Origin: Nostoc sp. NIES-3756
GTDB taxonomy: Bacteria; Cyanobacteriota; Cyanobacteriia; Cyanobacteriales; Nostocaceae
Length of the DNA: 64,000 bases
NCBI RefSeq assembly: GCF_001548375.1
Contig: NZ_AP017296.1
Location: forward strand, 124,001 to 188,000
Direction: 5' to 3'
In this document: one piece after another, positions 7,055 to 15,358 of the stretch
Position numbering within the stretch: the first letter of the stretch is position 1
How the letters are laid out: every line of letters starts with the position of its first letter
Position numbers and translations under genes: made by a program
Notes under the pieces: model-generated
Seen by the model: only the letters and a program-made list of their open reading frames with translations
What the model was told of the DNA's origin: nothing
The model's database searches: none

Positions 7055-9771
7055 TAACGGTATTCTCCCAGTATCGGCAGTTGTGTGAGATCCAACAGTT
7101 CAACGTTGTTTTGCAGTGCTGGCAATTGTTCCTCATCTTGACTGTGTACTTCCATAGCCGGCTCAAGAATGCTGACTTTTGGGAATTGGGGTACACATAA
7201 GGTATTGGGTGTTACATTCTCTAGTACCCCAACCGCTTCCAAATCCCGTAACCGTTGCATGAGTAAAGTTTCATGTTCTTGCACCGCCGCGATGAAGTCG
7301 GCAAGGCGTTTGGCAGAGATATTTGTACTCACAGCATTACGCTTATCTTGTTGTCTAATTTCTTGGGCAGCTAACAGCACTTCTTTCTCCGTGCGTCCGG
7401 CAAAGGTGCTGTAATACTGGGAGATACATTTGACCCATCTTCCCTCCAGGTACGCATAAGCTACACCCATATCAAAAGGGTCATAGCGCACACTGACTTT
7501 GGTCTTTTCGACAACCGGATTGCGGAAAGCATCGTTCCAGTAATAAAGATAATTGACTTTTATTCCCTGTCCAGGCTGGACTTTAGCGTTGCCTTTGGGT
7601 GTACTAGGGCGTGTTGCCATGAGGAAGTCTTCGTTGTATGCAATGCGGAGGTGTTCCCTCTCCCCTGTAGCAACGATTGCGTCGGTATAAACTTGTAATG
7701 GTGTTTCACCCAAGGAATCATGTATGCTCGTGTCATAAATGGTGTATGCCCACTCACACAGGTAGGTATATAAATCTGCCAATGTCCAAACGGCAAGTTG
7801 TTTGGGGTCAACAAATGAAGTCAATTGGCGCGGTTGTTTACTGGCTTGGGTGTTGCCCAGTAGGTTAAAGATAAATTCTGTATTGGTTGTGCCGAATAAT
7901 CGCTCAACTACTGAGCCAAAACGGGGTTTACCACCGGGACGAGTCTTTTTAATGCAGTGGTAACGTGCTAATAAGGTATCAAAGTAAACGCTATGAAATT
8001 CCTTACCACCATCTACAACTACGGATTGGGGAAAACGACCCTCACGCTGGACACACAACCGTAGTGCCATCATGCAAGACCTGTAAGAAGGTGGGTCAAA
8101 GGTAAGATAAACTGCTAAGATGCGTCGAGAATAGGCATCAATCAGTAAGGTCAGCCAAGGTCGTCCTAAGTTCCGACCAGTCACTTGGGAGCGTAATTCG
8201 ATGTCGAGTTGGGTGTGGTCAAGATGACAGATAGCAAAGGGGCGGTCTCCGTGCCTGGGTGTAGTTTTAGCTAGTTCTAAAACAATCGGTTCGGTTGCGT
8301 ATGCGGCTTTTGCTCCCTGACGTTTTAAAGTCTGCTCATGGATGGGACGCTTTTTTAGCCGAGTATAAAATGTGCGCTGACTCAGTGGTGGGATGTTGGC
8401 AGCACAGCAGGCTCTTGTATAGGCGCGATAAACGGAAGCGGCGGGAGCTTGTCTTGGTGTCTCGAAATGTTCGGTAATAAATTGATCTAATAATAAGCTA
8501 GCATCCGTTGGTGCTTTGGGTTGGCGATTTCCTCTACTAGCAGTGCGCGGCAGCAACCCAACATAACCGCAACCAAAAGTGGCTTCGGCTTCCCGAAACT
8601 GTTTGACCCATCGAGACAAGGTGCTTTGAGGTATGTCCTGATATATGTCTGTGCGGTGCTGGAAATATGCTTGTACTAGATGAAATCTGTGATTGGCTCT
8701 TTGTAGATCCGTAGGCGAGGCGGCAACCATCAATTCACGCACTTTTTCATTGATGGTTGCGTGTGCTTCTGAATTATGAATGTTGATAGTGCCGCTATCA
8801 AATAATGAATGAAAAAATGCTGTGGGCAATTGCATTGGTTGCCCGACTTCGGGTAAAAGTGTGGTTGTCTTCTCGCCCAAGTTAACTAACGTCCAAAGTT
8901 GTGCGTCCCAGACTAATAAGGTATTGGGCAAAAGTGTTGTGGGCGAGGTGATTTTTTGATGATGCCCAGTTGTCCCTATGGCTAAATGTGTATGAGCAGT
9001 ATAAGTTTGTTGGTCTGCCCATAATTGAACTCGCCAATGTTCCACTAAGGGAACTGCATACAAGTCTACGTAGAGTTGCTCTGTGGCAATCATGGCGTAG
9101 ATATCGTTAGCACGTACTCCAGGTATGCTTGCAAGTGTGGCGGCAATGGTTGTTCCTGGGGTGGCTTGAACTGCTGAAGAGATTTGTTCTGTAATGGAGT
9201 GGGGGATATTGGCACTGAACCTAAAGTAATCTTCTAAAAACATTAGGTTCTGGGTGAATACGGGATTTAGTTCGGTATCGGTGCGAACGTGGTATGTGAG
9301 TCCATAAGATGCGGCGTAAGCTTCTCCTGGTGGGCAATGCCAATGACCAGTTTCAGTTTTTTGGTAGCGTGAGGGGTATTTTTGGGCTAGTCGTTTTAAT
9401 TCGGTTTCGGTTTTCCATTCTTCCCATGCTGCACCGGAAGTCCGCAATACGAAGAAGTCTGGGGTATGGTAATGACCTATTTTTCGTCCGTTTTGGTTTT
9501 GGTACTGAATTTTAAATGGCGGTGGTTGGTCGTAGAACTCTAACACAATAGGATCATGTTCCATTTGATAAATCGCCCACAGTTCTACTGTGTGGCTCTC
9601 AAATTGAATGGTTTGACCCATTTTGCGGCTAGGGTAAACTCCACTGACGTTTTTGGCGCGTCCTTGTACTCTGCGAGAAGGTGGCGCAGCGCGAATTGCG
9701 GCGATTAGTAAGAGTGTTTGTGCCGTTAGTTGCTGTTGCTTACACCAATAATCAAATTCGTCGTCTGTCAT
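7054..9771 (-). CDS. tnsAB: TnsA-TnsB fusion transposase (TnsAB)
   Basis: 905 residues. The N-terminal part is a TnsA-type endonuclease with likely catalytic E63 (TVELW), D105 (HTPDFF) and K120 (EEWKTE), which cuts the 5' ends at the donor. The C-terminal part is a TnsB/Mu-type integrase: helix-turn-helix segments, then the DDE core with D518 (HLDHTQLD), D587 (VVVDGGKEFH) and E623 (GSVVERLFG), exactly 35 residues between the last two. A beta-barrel and C-terminal tail follow. Such fusions are known in cyanobacterial Tn7-like elements, including some type I-B CRISPR-associated transposons. All catalytic residues are present, which predicts cut-and-paste transposition. Confidence 0.93.
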   Translation of the reverse strand: MTDDEFDYWCKQQQLTAQTLLLIAAIRAAPPSRRVQGRAKNVSGVYPSRKMGQTIQFESHTVELWAIYQMEHDPIVLEFYDQPPPFKIQYQNQNGRKIGHYHTPDFFVLRTSGAAWEEWKTETELKRLAQKYPSRYQKTETGHWHCPPGEAYAASYGLTYHVRTDTELNPVFTQNLMFLEDYFRFSANIPHSITEQISSAVQATPGTTIAATLASIPGVRANDIYAMIATEQLYVDLYAVPLVEHWRVQLWADQQTYTAHTHLAIGTTGHHQKITSPTTLLPNTLLVWDAQLWTLVNLGEKTTTLLPEVGQPMQLPTAFFHSLFDSGTINIHNSEAHATINEKVRELMVAASPTDLQRANHRFHLVQAYFQHRTDIYQDIPQSTLSRWVKQFREAEATFGCGYVGLLPRTASRGNRQPKAPTDASLLLDQFITEHFETPRQAPAASVYRAYTRACCAANIPPLSQRTFYTRLKKRPIHEQTLKRQGAKAAYATEPIVLELAKTTPRHGDRPFAICHLDHTQLDIELRSQVTGRNLGRPWLTLLIDAYSRRILAVYLTFDPPSYRSCMMALRLCVQREGRFPQSVVVDGGKEFHSVYFDTLLARYHCIKKTRPGGKPRFGSVVERLFGTTNTEFIFNLLGNTQASKQPRQLTSFVDPKQLAVWTLADLYTYLCEWAYTIYDTSIHDSLGETPLQVYTDAIVATGEREHLRIAYNEDFLMATRPSTPKGNAKVQPGQGIKVNYLYYWNDAFRNPVVEKTKVSVRYDPFDMGVAYAYLEGRWVKCISQYYSTFAGRTEKEVLLAAQEIRQQDKRNAVSTNISAKRLADFIAAVQEHETLLMQRLRDLEAVGVLENVTPNTLCVPQFPKVSILEPAMEVHSQDEEQLPALQNNVELLDLTQLPILGEYR

Positions 9772-9885
9772 GAGAGTTTTTTATACAAGAAAAGAGTGTT
9801 TCTCTTATCAGGAGACAGTTTTAGGCTTTCAGTACGCAAGACAAAACTACGGAGTCATGGTTTTAAGTGAAGCATATCTTGGAAT

Positions 9886-10119
9886 TTTGAACCATATTTT
9901 GAATTGAAAGTTTAAGTTAGAGCAATTTTTTCCGAGATTTTTTGTTCAAGTTTCATTCAATTGTATTTTTTTAACTCATTTTTTAATTATGCTTCAAAAT
10001 TTCAACTCTATCTCATGATTTGATTCAAAGTTTTATTTTGTGATTGGTGAGAAAGCTTGAAATTGCGTTAACTCTTTCTCAATTTATGGTTCAAAATTTT
10101 TCTCATATTATGATTCAAA
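9886..10119. repeat. right-end transposase-binding-like repeats
   Basis: Between the tnsAB start and the right terminus lie TATGCTTCAAA (9988-9998), TTTGATTCAAA (10019-10029), TATGGTTCAAA (10085-10095) and TATGATTCAAA (10109-10119, within the terminal repeat). One inverted copy, TTTGAACCATA, is at 9886-9896. They share a core with the terminal repeat and the left subterminal sites. The 350 bp here hold no gene and are AT-rich, as expected for a transposon end that also carries the tnsAB promoter. Confidence 0.65.
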
Positions 10120-10124
10120 GCATA
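10108..10124 (-). repeat. right terminal inverted repeat of the Tn7-like element
   Basis: TTATGATTCAAAGCATA on the plus strand; its reverse complement TATGCTTTGAATCATAA matches the left terminal repeat at 16 of 17 positions. It is immediately followed by the TATGC target duplication. Confidence 0.88.
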
Positions 10125-10129
10125 TATGC
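10125..10129. repeat. target site duplication TATGC, right copy
   Basis: Matches the five bases at 3593-3597 left of the element. Confidence 0.85.
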
Positions 10130-10298
10130 CTCCAGTGCGGCTGATGATGCGGAACTGCCAGCACTGTCCAGGTGTGTAATAAACAATTAGGACACTACAG
10201 TTGATGCAGACAACAGTATCAACCTTGATATTAGACATGATTTGGTATGAGATTTGAGGTACTAGCAATTGTGCATCATGTTTGAAAAACTGGCTCAC
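10125..10298 (-). pseudogene. 5' half of the small gene split by the Tn7-like element
   Basis: Frame starts at GTG 10298 (or ATG 10238, MSNIKVDTVVCIN) and runs through VLIVYYTPGQCWQFRIISRT to the target duplication, after which it enters the transposon end. The matching 3' half is at 3515-3597. The GTG overlaps the stop of the glycosyltransferase gene, so the intact gene was probably the last member of that operon. A chimeric product reading into the transposon until 10068 is possible. Confidence 0.75.
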
Positions 10299-11638
10299 CC
10301 AATTAGCCCCAAATGCCGATGAAACGCTTCCACAGCATTCGCCACACCATCCTCATTCCGAATCTTCTCCCCTAACTCTTGTGCTTTCAACCGCATCACC
10401 TCATCACCCAACACTACCTTAATCGCTGGAGCTAAAGTCTCCTCTGTCACTTTCTTATACGGTATCGGCACAGGACTTACCCCCAATCTTATTAGCAACT
10501 CGCCCCACACACGCTGATCCGCAAAAAAGGGTACGACAATTGAGGGTATCCCAGCTCGTAAAGTTGCCGCCGTTGTCCCTGCTCCTTCGTGATGAATCAT
10601 TGCCGAGACTTGCGTCAGCAGCCAATCATGTGGAACGTCTTTGACCACGCACACTCGCATTGAATCTTTGACGTTGACTATATTGCCCAGATTTCCCCAG
10701 CCCGACAAGATAACACCACCTTGATGTGTTTTCTTCAATGCTTCCACGATGTAATATGTCAGATATTCTGGGTTAGGCATTGTCATACTGCCGAATCCAA
10801 TGCACAGAGGTTTGACCTTAAATCCAAGGAAATCCAACAATTTATCAGGAGCCTCATCCTCATACGTTTCCCCAGCGTCAATAAACCAGTATCCTGTTAC
10901 GTGTACCCATTGGGGCCAGTCCTGGGGTCTGGGGATAACGTGTGAACTAAACCCATACAGTACCGGAATTTTAGCTACATTAGCTGGGGTTATCCTTCGG
11001 AAGCGCCTGCCCAAATATGGCAACGGAGACAATTGCAAGGTTTCGCTTCTGAAGGCGTTGATTAGTTTTCGGTATCTGAGCCAGTACAATAACTCTGCGA
11101 TAAAGTAACTGGCATAGTTAATGACTTTCTTGAGTGGGTTTTTTGTACTCTGAGCGAATCTCAAAAATCCAAATGCTCCTGTAGGAGTCAATGGTACGCA
11201 TGATGCGAAAAAGCAAGATACACCTAATTTCTCTGCAATGTGATATGCCCAGTTTGTTAGCGGTGTGTAGATAATTACGTCTGTGCCTTGGCAAACTGCC
11301 CAAGCTGATTGCAATTGGGAGCGTAACAGTTCGTCCTCTTGTTCCGGCTTGAGTTTTTCTCCGGCAATTAGCTGCTGACCTTGTTGAGATTGCAAAAAAT
11401 CTTGGAAATTAGGAGCGATGGCGCAAGAGCGCCCAGCATAGCTGATCGCCACAAATTCCAAATCACACTGCCTCACAAAATCAGCAAAGTTTTCGTTGGT
11501 TGCTACTGTTACCTCATGACCCGCACGTTTCAAGCCCATACCCAAAGCACAATACGGTTGAACGTCTCCTCTCGACCCGATTGCGAGGATTGTAATCTTT
11601 AGCGTTCGGCTTGGGGTAGTGGGTGTAGTTTGGGTCAA
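10295..11638 (-). CDS. glycosyltransferase, GT1/UGT-like
   Basis: 447 residues, GT-B fold of the sterol glucosyltransferase/macrolide-type family. The N-terminal domain begins LKITILAIGSRGDVQPYCAL, the usual opening of this family. The C-terminal nucleotide-sugar site reads MIHHEGAGTTAATLRAGIPS followed by VVPFFADQRVWGE, with the conserved His and Asp-Gln. Likely transfers a sugar from a UDP donor to a lipid or small hydrophobic acceptor; the acceptor is unknown. The TTG start at 11638 is preceded by AGGA at suitable spacing. It is followed by the split small gene with a 4-bp overlap. Confidence 0.85.
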   Translation of the reverse strand: MTQTTPTTPSRTLKITILAIGSRGDVQPYCALGMGLKRAGHEVTVATNENFADFVRQCDLEFVAISYAGRSCAIAPNFQDFLQSQQGQQLIAGEKLKPEQEDELLRSQLQSAWAVCQGTDVIIYTPLTNWAYHIAEKLGVSCFFASCVPLTPTGAFGFLRFAQSTKNPLKKVINYASYFIAELLYWLRYRKLINAFRSETLQLSPLPYLGRRFRRITPANVAKIPVLYGFSSHVIPRPQDWPQWVHVTGYWFIDAGETYEDEAPDKLLDFLGFKVKPLCIGFGSMTMPNPEYLTYYIVEALKKTHQGGVILSGWGNLGNIVNVKDSMRVCVVKDVPHDWLLTQVSAMIHHEGAGTTAATLRAGIPSIVVPFFADQRVWGELLIRLGVSPVPIPYKKVTEETLAPAIKVVLGDEVMRLKAQELGEKIRNEDGVANAVEAFHRHLGLIG

Positions 11639-11742
11639 CGGCTGTTCCTACTGTTCACTAGGGTTCTAATCACAGATTTTACCTAATTGCCTGTGATTAG
11701 TGAGTAAGCCGACTTTTACACGTAACCAGCGATCACCCTTTG

Positions 11743-13287
11743 TTATTCTTGAGCCAGTTTTTGCTGATACTGCTGGTATTCCCTGTCTTTATGTTGCCAA
11801 TATTTGTCTACAGTCTCTTTAGCAACCACAGCATTTTCCAACTCATCTCCTCCCTGAGAGATTAATCGCTGTTTGGTTTGCTTACGTAGGTCAGAGACGA
11901 TTTTCCCGTTTACCTTTCTTGTCTGCGACCAATCTAATATTGCTTGGGGGTAAGAACTATTGCCTGTGTATTTCTCTTGAATAATTTCTGGCAAGCTGTA
12001 AGGTCTTAATTCTTCAACCCAATGGTAAATAAAGCTTCCTTCCGGGTCTTTCTCTTGTATATTTTTGTTTGGATTATATATACGAAATGTATCACTCAAC
12101 GGATTAGTTACACCCGATTGCATCTGCCACTGCCAGTTATCAATTGCTAAATCCCCATCTACTAAACAATTCATATAATGTTTCGCTCCGTGATGCCAGG
12201 AAATCCCACAGTTAATTGTTAAGAACGTGGCACACATCGCTCTCATGCGAAAGTTCATCCAGCCCATTGTTTTGAGTTGGCGCATACTGGCATCAATTAG
12301 AGGAAAACCTGTCTGACCCTGAAGCCATGCCTCAAATAATTCCTGCTTTGCTGTTGACAACGCTTCTGGTGTATATAGATTATCAAATTCTTCGTAACGA
12401 TTCTTGTAAGCAATTTCTGGATAAAAATATAGTCTTTGGGTAAAGCTATCATGCCAGCGTAAACGGTCACGGAATGCTTTTAGTGAAAAGTCTGCTTTGG
12501 GCTGATGTTTTAGTTCTTCGGCTCTGAGTTTAGTTCTTTGATAGACATGACGAACTGAAATAGTGCCAAAAGTTAAATGTGGTGATAGATGCGATGTCGC
12601 ACCAAGCTGTGACAACATCGGACGCGACAGCTTCCAGTGATACCCCTGGTATCTACTTTTCAAAAATGAATCTAATTTGGACAAAGCTTGCGTTTCTCCA
12701 CCAGGAAAGTATACTTTCTCTACTGACCAAAAATGCTGATACTTTTGTTTGAGTCCTTCAATTGTTAACTGTGGTAAGTTCACACTTATATTAGGTGTAT
12801 TAATAGTTTGAGGGGCTTGATACTGCGATCGCCTTTGATATGTATAGTAATCCTCAAACCAGTTGTCACGCTTATCTTCTAGCTGCAAAAAGTTATTTAA
12901 CCCAATCTGATAATCGAGCTTTAAATCCTTATAAAAATCAACTATTGCTTTATCTCGACTGATACCGTACTCTACTTGCACATCTCGGTTAGAGAACAGC
13001 TTGGGTTTTTCTGATTGCTCTATTAGCTGTCGTGTCAACTCTTGCAAAATCTCAACCGAATTACCTTCAAATAAATACAGCCGACTTCCCAACTTTCTCA
13101 AATTGAAGTCTAAATTTTCTAACGACTCAAACAAAAACCTAACTCTGGCTTTCCCTACATCAGCCCAAGTGTAAAACCACGGGTCAATAATGAACAGTGG
13201 CACAACTACTGCTCTATTGGCAGTTGCTAGCGTAACTATTTCATTATCCGTTAACCGCAAATCTCGGCGGAACCACAGCAGGTGCAT
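11743..13287 (-). CDS. deoxyribodipyrimidine photolyase / cryptochrome family protein
   Basis: 514 residues. Starts MHLLWFRRDLRLTDNE, the photolyase alpha/beta antenna domain. The C-terminal FAD-binding helical domain has GFPLIDASMRQLKTMGWM, RMRAMCATFLTINCG and DGDLAIDNWQWQMQSG then FRIYNPNKN, all close to class I photolyases that repair cyclobutane dimers with blue/UV-A light. A cryptochrome-like signalling role cannot be excluded. It lies near an RpaB-like regulator and a dinB remnant, giving the region a DNA-damage/light flavour. Confidence 0.88.
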   Translation of the reverse strand: MHLLWFRRDLRLTDNEIVTLATANRAVVVPLFIIDPWFYTWADVGKARVRFLFESLENLDFNLRKLGSRLYLFEGNSVEILQELTRQLIEQSEKPKLFSNRDVQVEYGISRDKAIVDFYKDLKLDYQIGLNNFLQLEDKRDNWFEDYYTYQRRSQYQAPQTINTPNISVNLPQLTIEGLKQKYQHFWSVEKVYFPGGETQALSKLDSFLKSRYQGYHWKLSRPMLSQLGATSHLSPHLTFGTISVRHVYQRTKLRAEELKHQPKADFSLKAFRDRLRWHDSFTQRLYFYPEIAYKNRYEEFDNLYTPEALSTAKQELFEAWLQGQTGFPLIDASMRQLKTMGWMNFRMRAMCATFLTINCGISWHHGAKHYMNCLVDGDLAIDNWQWQMQSGVTNPLSDTFRIYNPNKNIQEKDPEGSFIYHWVEELRPYSLPEIIQEKYTGNSSYPQAILDWSQTRKVNGKIVSDLRKQTKQRLISQGGDELENAVVAKETVDKYWQHKDREYQQYQQKLAQE

Positions 13288-13423
13288 AGCTTATTTTTGA
13301 GTAAACAATACAAATGTATCATTTATTTTCATCGGCGATGGCGCTCTTCGCTTGAATATGGGGCAATTTCGCTATTGCTTAAATCAAACCGACACTTTAC
13401 TGTGGCTTCGCTTATTAGTCAGG

Positions 13424-14089
13424 TTAGCTATGAGGTTTTTTATGCTTTGTCGGATCAACCAATTTATAAGATTGGTCAGCTTGCTTGGTTGGTGGAAACG
13501 GATGCCCCGCAGTTGATGTTACCTCTAGCCCTGTCGCTTCTCCATCAGGATTAATTAATTCATACTGTCCACTGATGGGTGTGCGATCTCCTGGGTTGTA
13601 AAAAGCAGATGCTTGCTCACCGATAACTTCATCATCTACGCGACTAACATTACCAACATCGTAAGTTAAGTTTAACTTGGCGTTAATTTCAAACCCTGGA
13701 AGAGAGCCACCGTGATACGGTATGTTTGTTAACTGGCTCAGTGTACCTTGAATAAAGGAAATTGGTTTAAGCAATTTTTTATGTTCTTGACCCCATTTGA
13801 TAATCTTTGCATCCAGCAATTCCAGGAACTCAAGTGCGTGTAGTGTCGCCTCCTGTTCTTGAAGTTGGCTATCAATAATAATTGATAACTTCAAAGTTAA
13901 TGAAAGTGTAGTCTGGATTTGAACTAAATCATCAGAAGAATCAAAGAGCGTAGAATACTCGTCAACATGAAAACCAAGCTGTGCTTTAAAAGAAGAAAAG
14001 CTGGGTGTTTGCAGTTGCTTATTCAAATACGACAACAATCCGGTATCCGCATCTAATAATATCTGACGAACGATTGGTATTTGTGTCAT
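13424..14089 (-). CDS. hypothetical protein with YjzC-like C-terminal domain
   Basis: 221 residues. The N-terminal ~150 residues are helical and unrecognised. The last ~60 (ASAFYNPGDRTPISGQYEL then AGHPFPPT and YKLVD) resemble the small YjzC-type domain found C-terminally in various bacterial proteins. Function unknown. It stands alone between the photolyase and the response regulator, on the same strand as both. Confidence 0.65.
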   Translation of the reverse strand: MTQIPIVRQILLDADTGLLSYLNKQLQTPSFSSFKAQLGFHVDEYSTLFDSSDDLVQIQTTLSLTLKLSIIIDSQLQEQEATLHALEFLELLDAKIIKWGQEHKKLLKPISFIQGTLSQLTNIPYHGGSLPGFEINAKLNLTYDVGNVSRVDDEVIGEQASAFYNPGDRTPISGQYELINPDGEATGLEVTSTAGHPFPPTKQADQSYKLVDPTKHKKPHS

Positions 14090-14259
14090 GTCTGCCCTAC
14101 AAGCTTTTGATTGGTAAGTTTTAAACTCACACTCTGGCTTACTCCACTACCTTGGGGCATCTATCAAACTGAACAATATTATCTCAATCTATTTACTGAT
14201 TTACTTGCGGTGTTTTTCGTGATGTTCCCATTTTAAGTAGGAACAAATTACAAGTTTTA

Positions 14260-14991
14260 TTAATTCTGTTCTGCTTGAGTAATTCTTTGAAAGAGATAGC
14301 CAGTTCCTCTACTTGTCAAAATAAATTCTGGATTGTTGGGGTCAGTTTCTAACTTCGAGCGCAATCTGGATATATGCACATCCACTACACGAGTGTCCGC
14401 GTGTTGTTCTGCTCCGTATCCCCATATCTGCTGTAGAATCTCTCCACGGGAAAACGATTTTCCACTGTGGCTCACCAGCAACTCTAACAGGCTGTACTCT
14501 AATCCTGTTAAGCGAATCCGCTCATTGCCTCTATAAACTTGTCGCTTATTCGTATAAATTTTGAGATTGTCTATTTCGATTATTCCTGAGTTGGGAATCC
14601 CTTCACTAGTCGCTTTTCTAGAGCGTCGCCTTAATATCGAGCGAATCCTCGATTCTAGCTCTTTGGGGGAAAATGGTTTGGCTATGTAATCATCTGCCCC
14701 TAATTCTAAACCTGTGATCCTGTCGGCAACGTCTGCCAGCGCTGTTAGCATGATAATCGGCACATCTGATTCTTTACGTAATTCTTGACAGACACCATAC
14801 CCATCTAGCTTTGGCATCATCACATCAAGAACTACTAAGTCTGGAGAGGAAGTGCGAAACGTTGTTAACGCTTCTTCTCCGTCTCTAGCTGTTACCACAT
14901 CGTAGCCAATCATCACTAGCCTTGTTTCTAAAATCCGGCGAATACTTGCTTCGTCATCTACTACCAGGATTTTTTCTGTACCACTTTCCAA
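14260..14991 (-). CDS. OmpR-family response regulator, RpaB-like
   Basis: 243 residues. The receiver domain has the acidic pocket DDE at 12-14, phospho-acceptor D56 (LVVLDVMMPKLDGYGVCQEL) and KPF switch Lys; a winged-helix DNA-binding domain follows (RLTGLEYSLLELLVSHSGK, then DTRVVDVHISRLRSKLE). It is close in sequence to RpaB/Ycf27, the essential high-light regulator of cyanobacteria. Since RpaB is normally chromosomal, this is probably a plasmid paralogue. No histidine kinase is adjacent. It could modulate HLR1-type promoters under light stress. Confidence 0.85.
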   Translation of the reverse strand: MESGTEKILVVDDEASIRRILETRLVMIGYDVVTARDGEEALTTFRTSSPDLVVLDVMMPKLDGYGVCQELRKESDVPIIMLTALADVADRITGLELGADDYIAKPFSPKELESRIRSILRRRSRKATSEGIPNSGIIEIDNLKIYTNKRQVYRGNERIRLTGLEYSLLELLVSHSGKSFSRGEILQQIWGYGAEQHADTRVVDVHISRLRSKLETDPNNPEFILTSRGTGYLFQRITQAEQN

Positions 14992-15109
14992 CTTAAACAG
15001 CGCTCCAGGAGATGAAATTTAACTCATCCTTATCATGTCCGAGCCATTGAATTTTGCCACTACCACTGCAACATATCTTATTTGGGCTTTTACTTGTTCG
15101 TGATTAAAG

Positions 15110-15358
15110 CTAAAAAACCATGCCTGAAGTTGAAAACAGTGGCAGTTGAATTACTTGTGTCTGTTTCTCATTCTCCAGGTTGGACAAGTAAATTCCTAAC
15201 AACCTAATACTACGGTTTTCTAGCTCAACTGCCTCAAATAATGCTGTCGCTGTAGCAATAATTGTTTCTGACTCACGGATGTAGTTAGGTAAAGTCTTAC
15301 TGCACGTAATTTGCTGGTCATTGGAGAACTTTATTTTCAGTATAAACGCATTAGAAAT
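15110..15358 (-). pseudogene. dinB (DNA polymerase IV) 3' remnant
   Basis: Leftward frame ending at a TAG at 15110 reads LKIKFSNDQQITCSKTLPNY, IRESETIIATATALFEAVEL, ENRSIRLLGIYLSNLE and a final QLPLF. This is the little-finger domain and the C-terminal beta-clamp-binding peptide of Y-family polymerase IV. No start or catalytic palm is present, since the frame abuts the end of the DUF574 methyltransferase gene at 15359. The rest of dinB was probably lost by recombination or displaced. Confidence 0.8.

Larger units (their letters stand above)
3598..10124. mobile_element. Tn7-like transposon (TnsAB-TnsC, no TniQ), 6527 bp
   Basis: Ends are defined by 17-bp inverted repeats, TATGATTTGAATCATAA at 3598-3614 and TATGCTTTGAATCATAA read from 10124 to 10108, one mismatch. 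They are flanked by TATGC on both sides. Exact removal restores a small open reading frame. Contents: a TnsA-TnsB fusion, TnsC, three small genes and subterminal repeats of the form TATGNTTCAAA. Neither TniQ/TnsD, TnsE nor any Cas protein is encoded. The termini begin TATG rather than the TGT usual in Tn7-like elements. Intact genes, intact ends and an intact target duplication indicate a recent, possibly still active insertion. Confidence 0.9.

Noticed and set aside
3569..10196. TGTAGT...ACTACA as canonical Tn7-like termini outside the chosen ends
   Set aside because: Only six bases match, there is no target duplication, and the left copy lies inside the 3' coding remnant. The TATG repeats with TATGC duplication and frame restoration are far stronger.
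13282..13554. Plus-strand 90-codon frame
   Set aside because: Overlaps the YjzC-like gene antisense; sequence is low in recognisable pattern.
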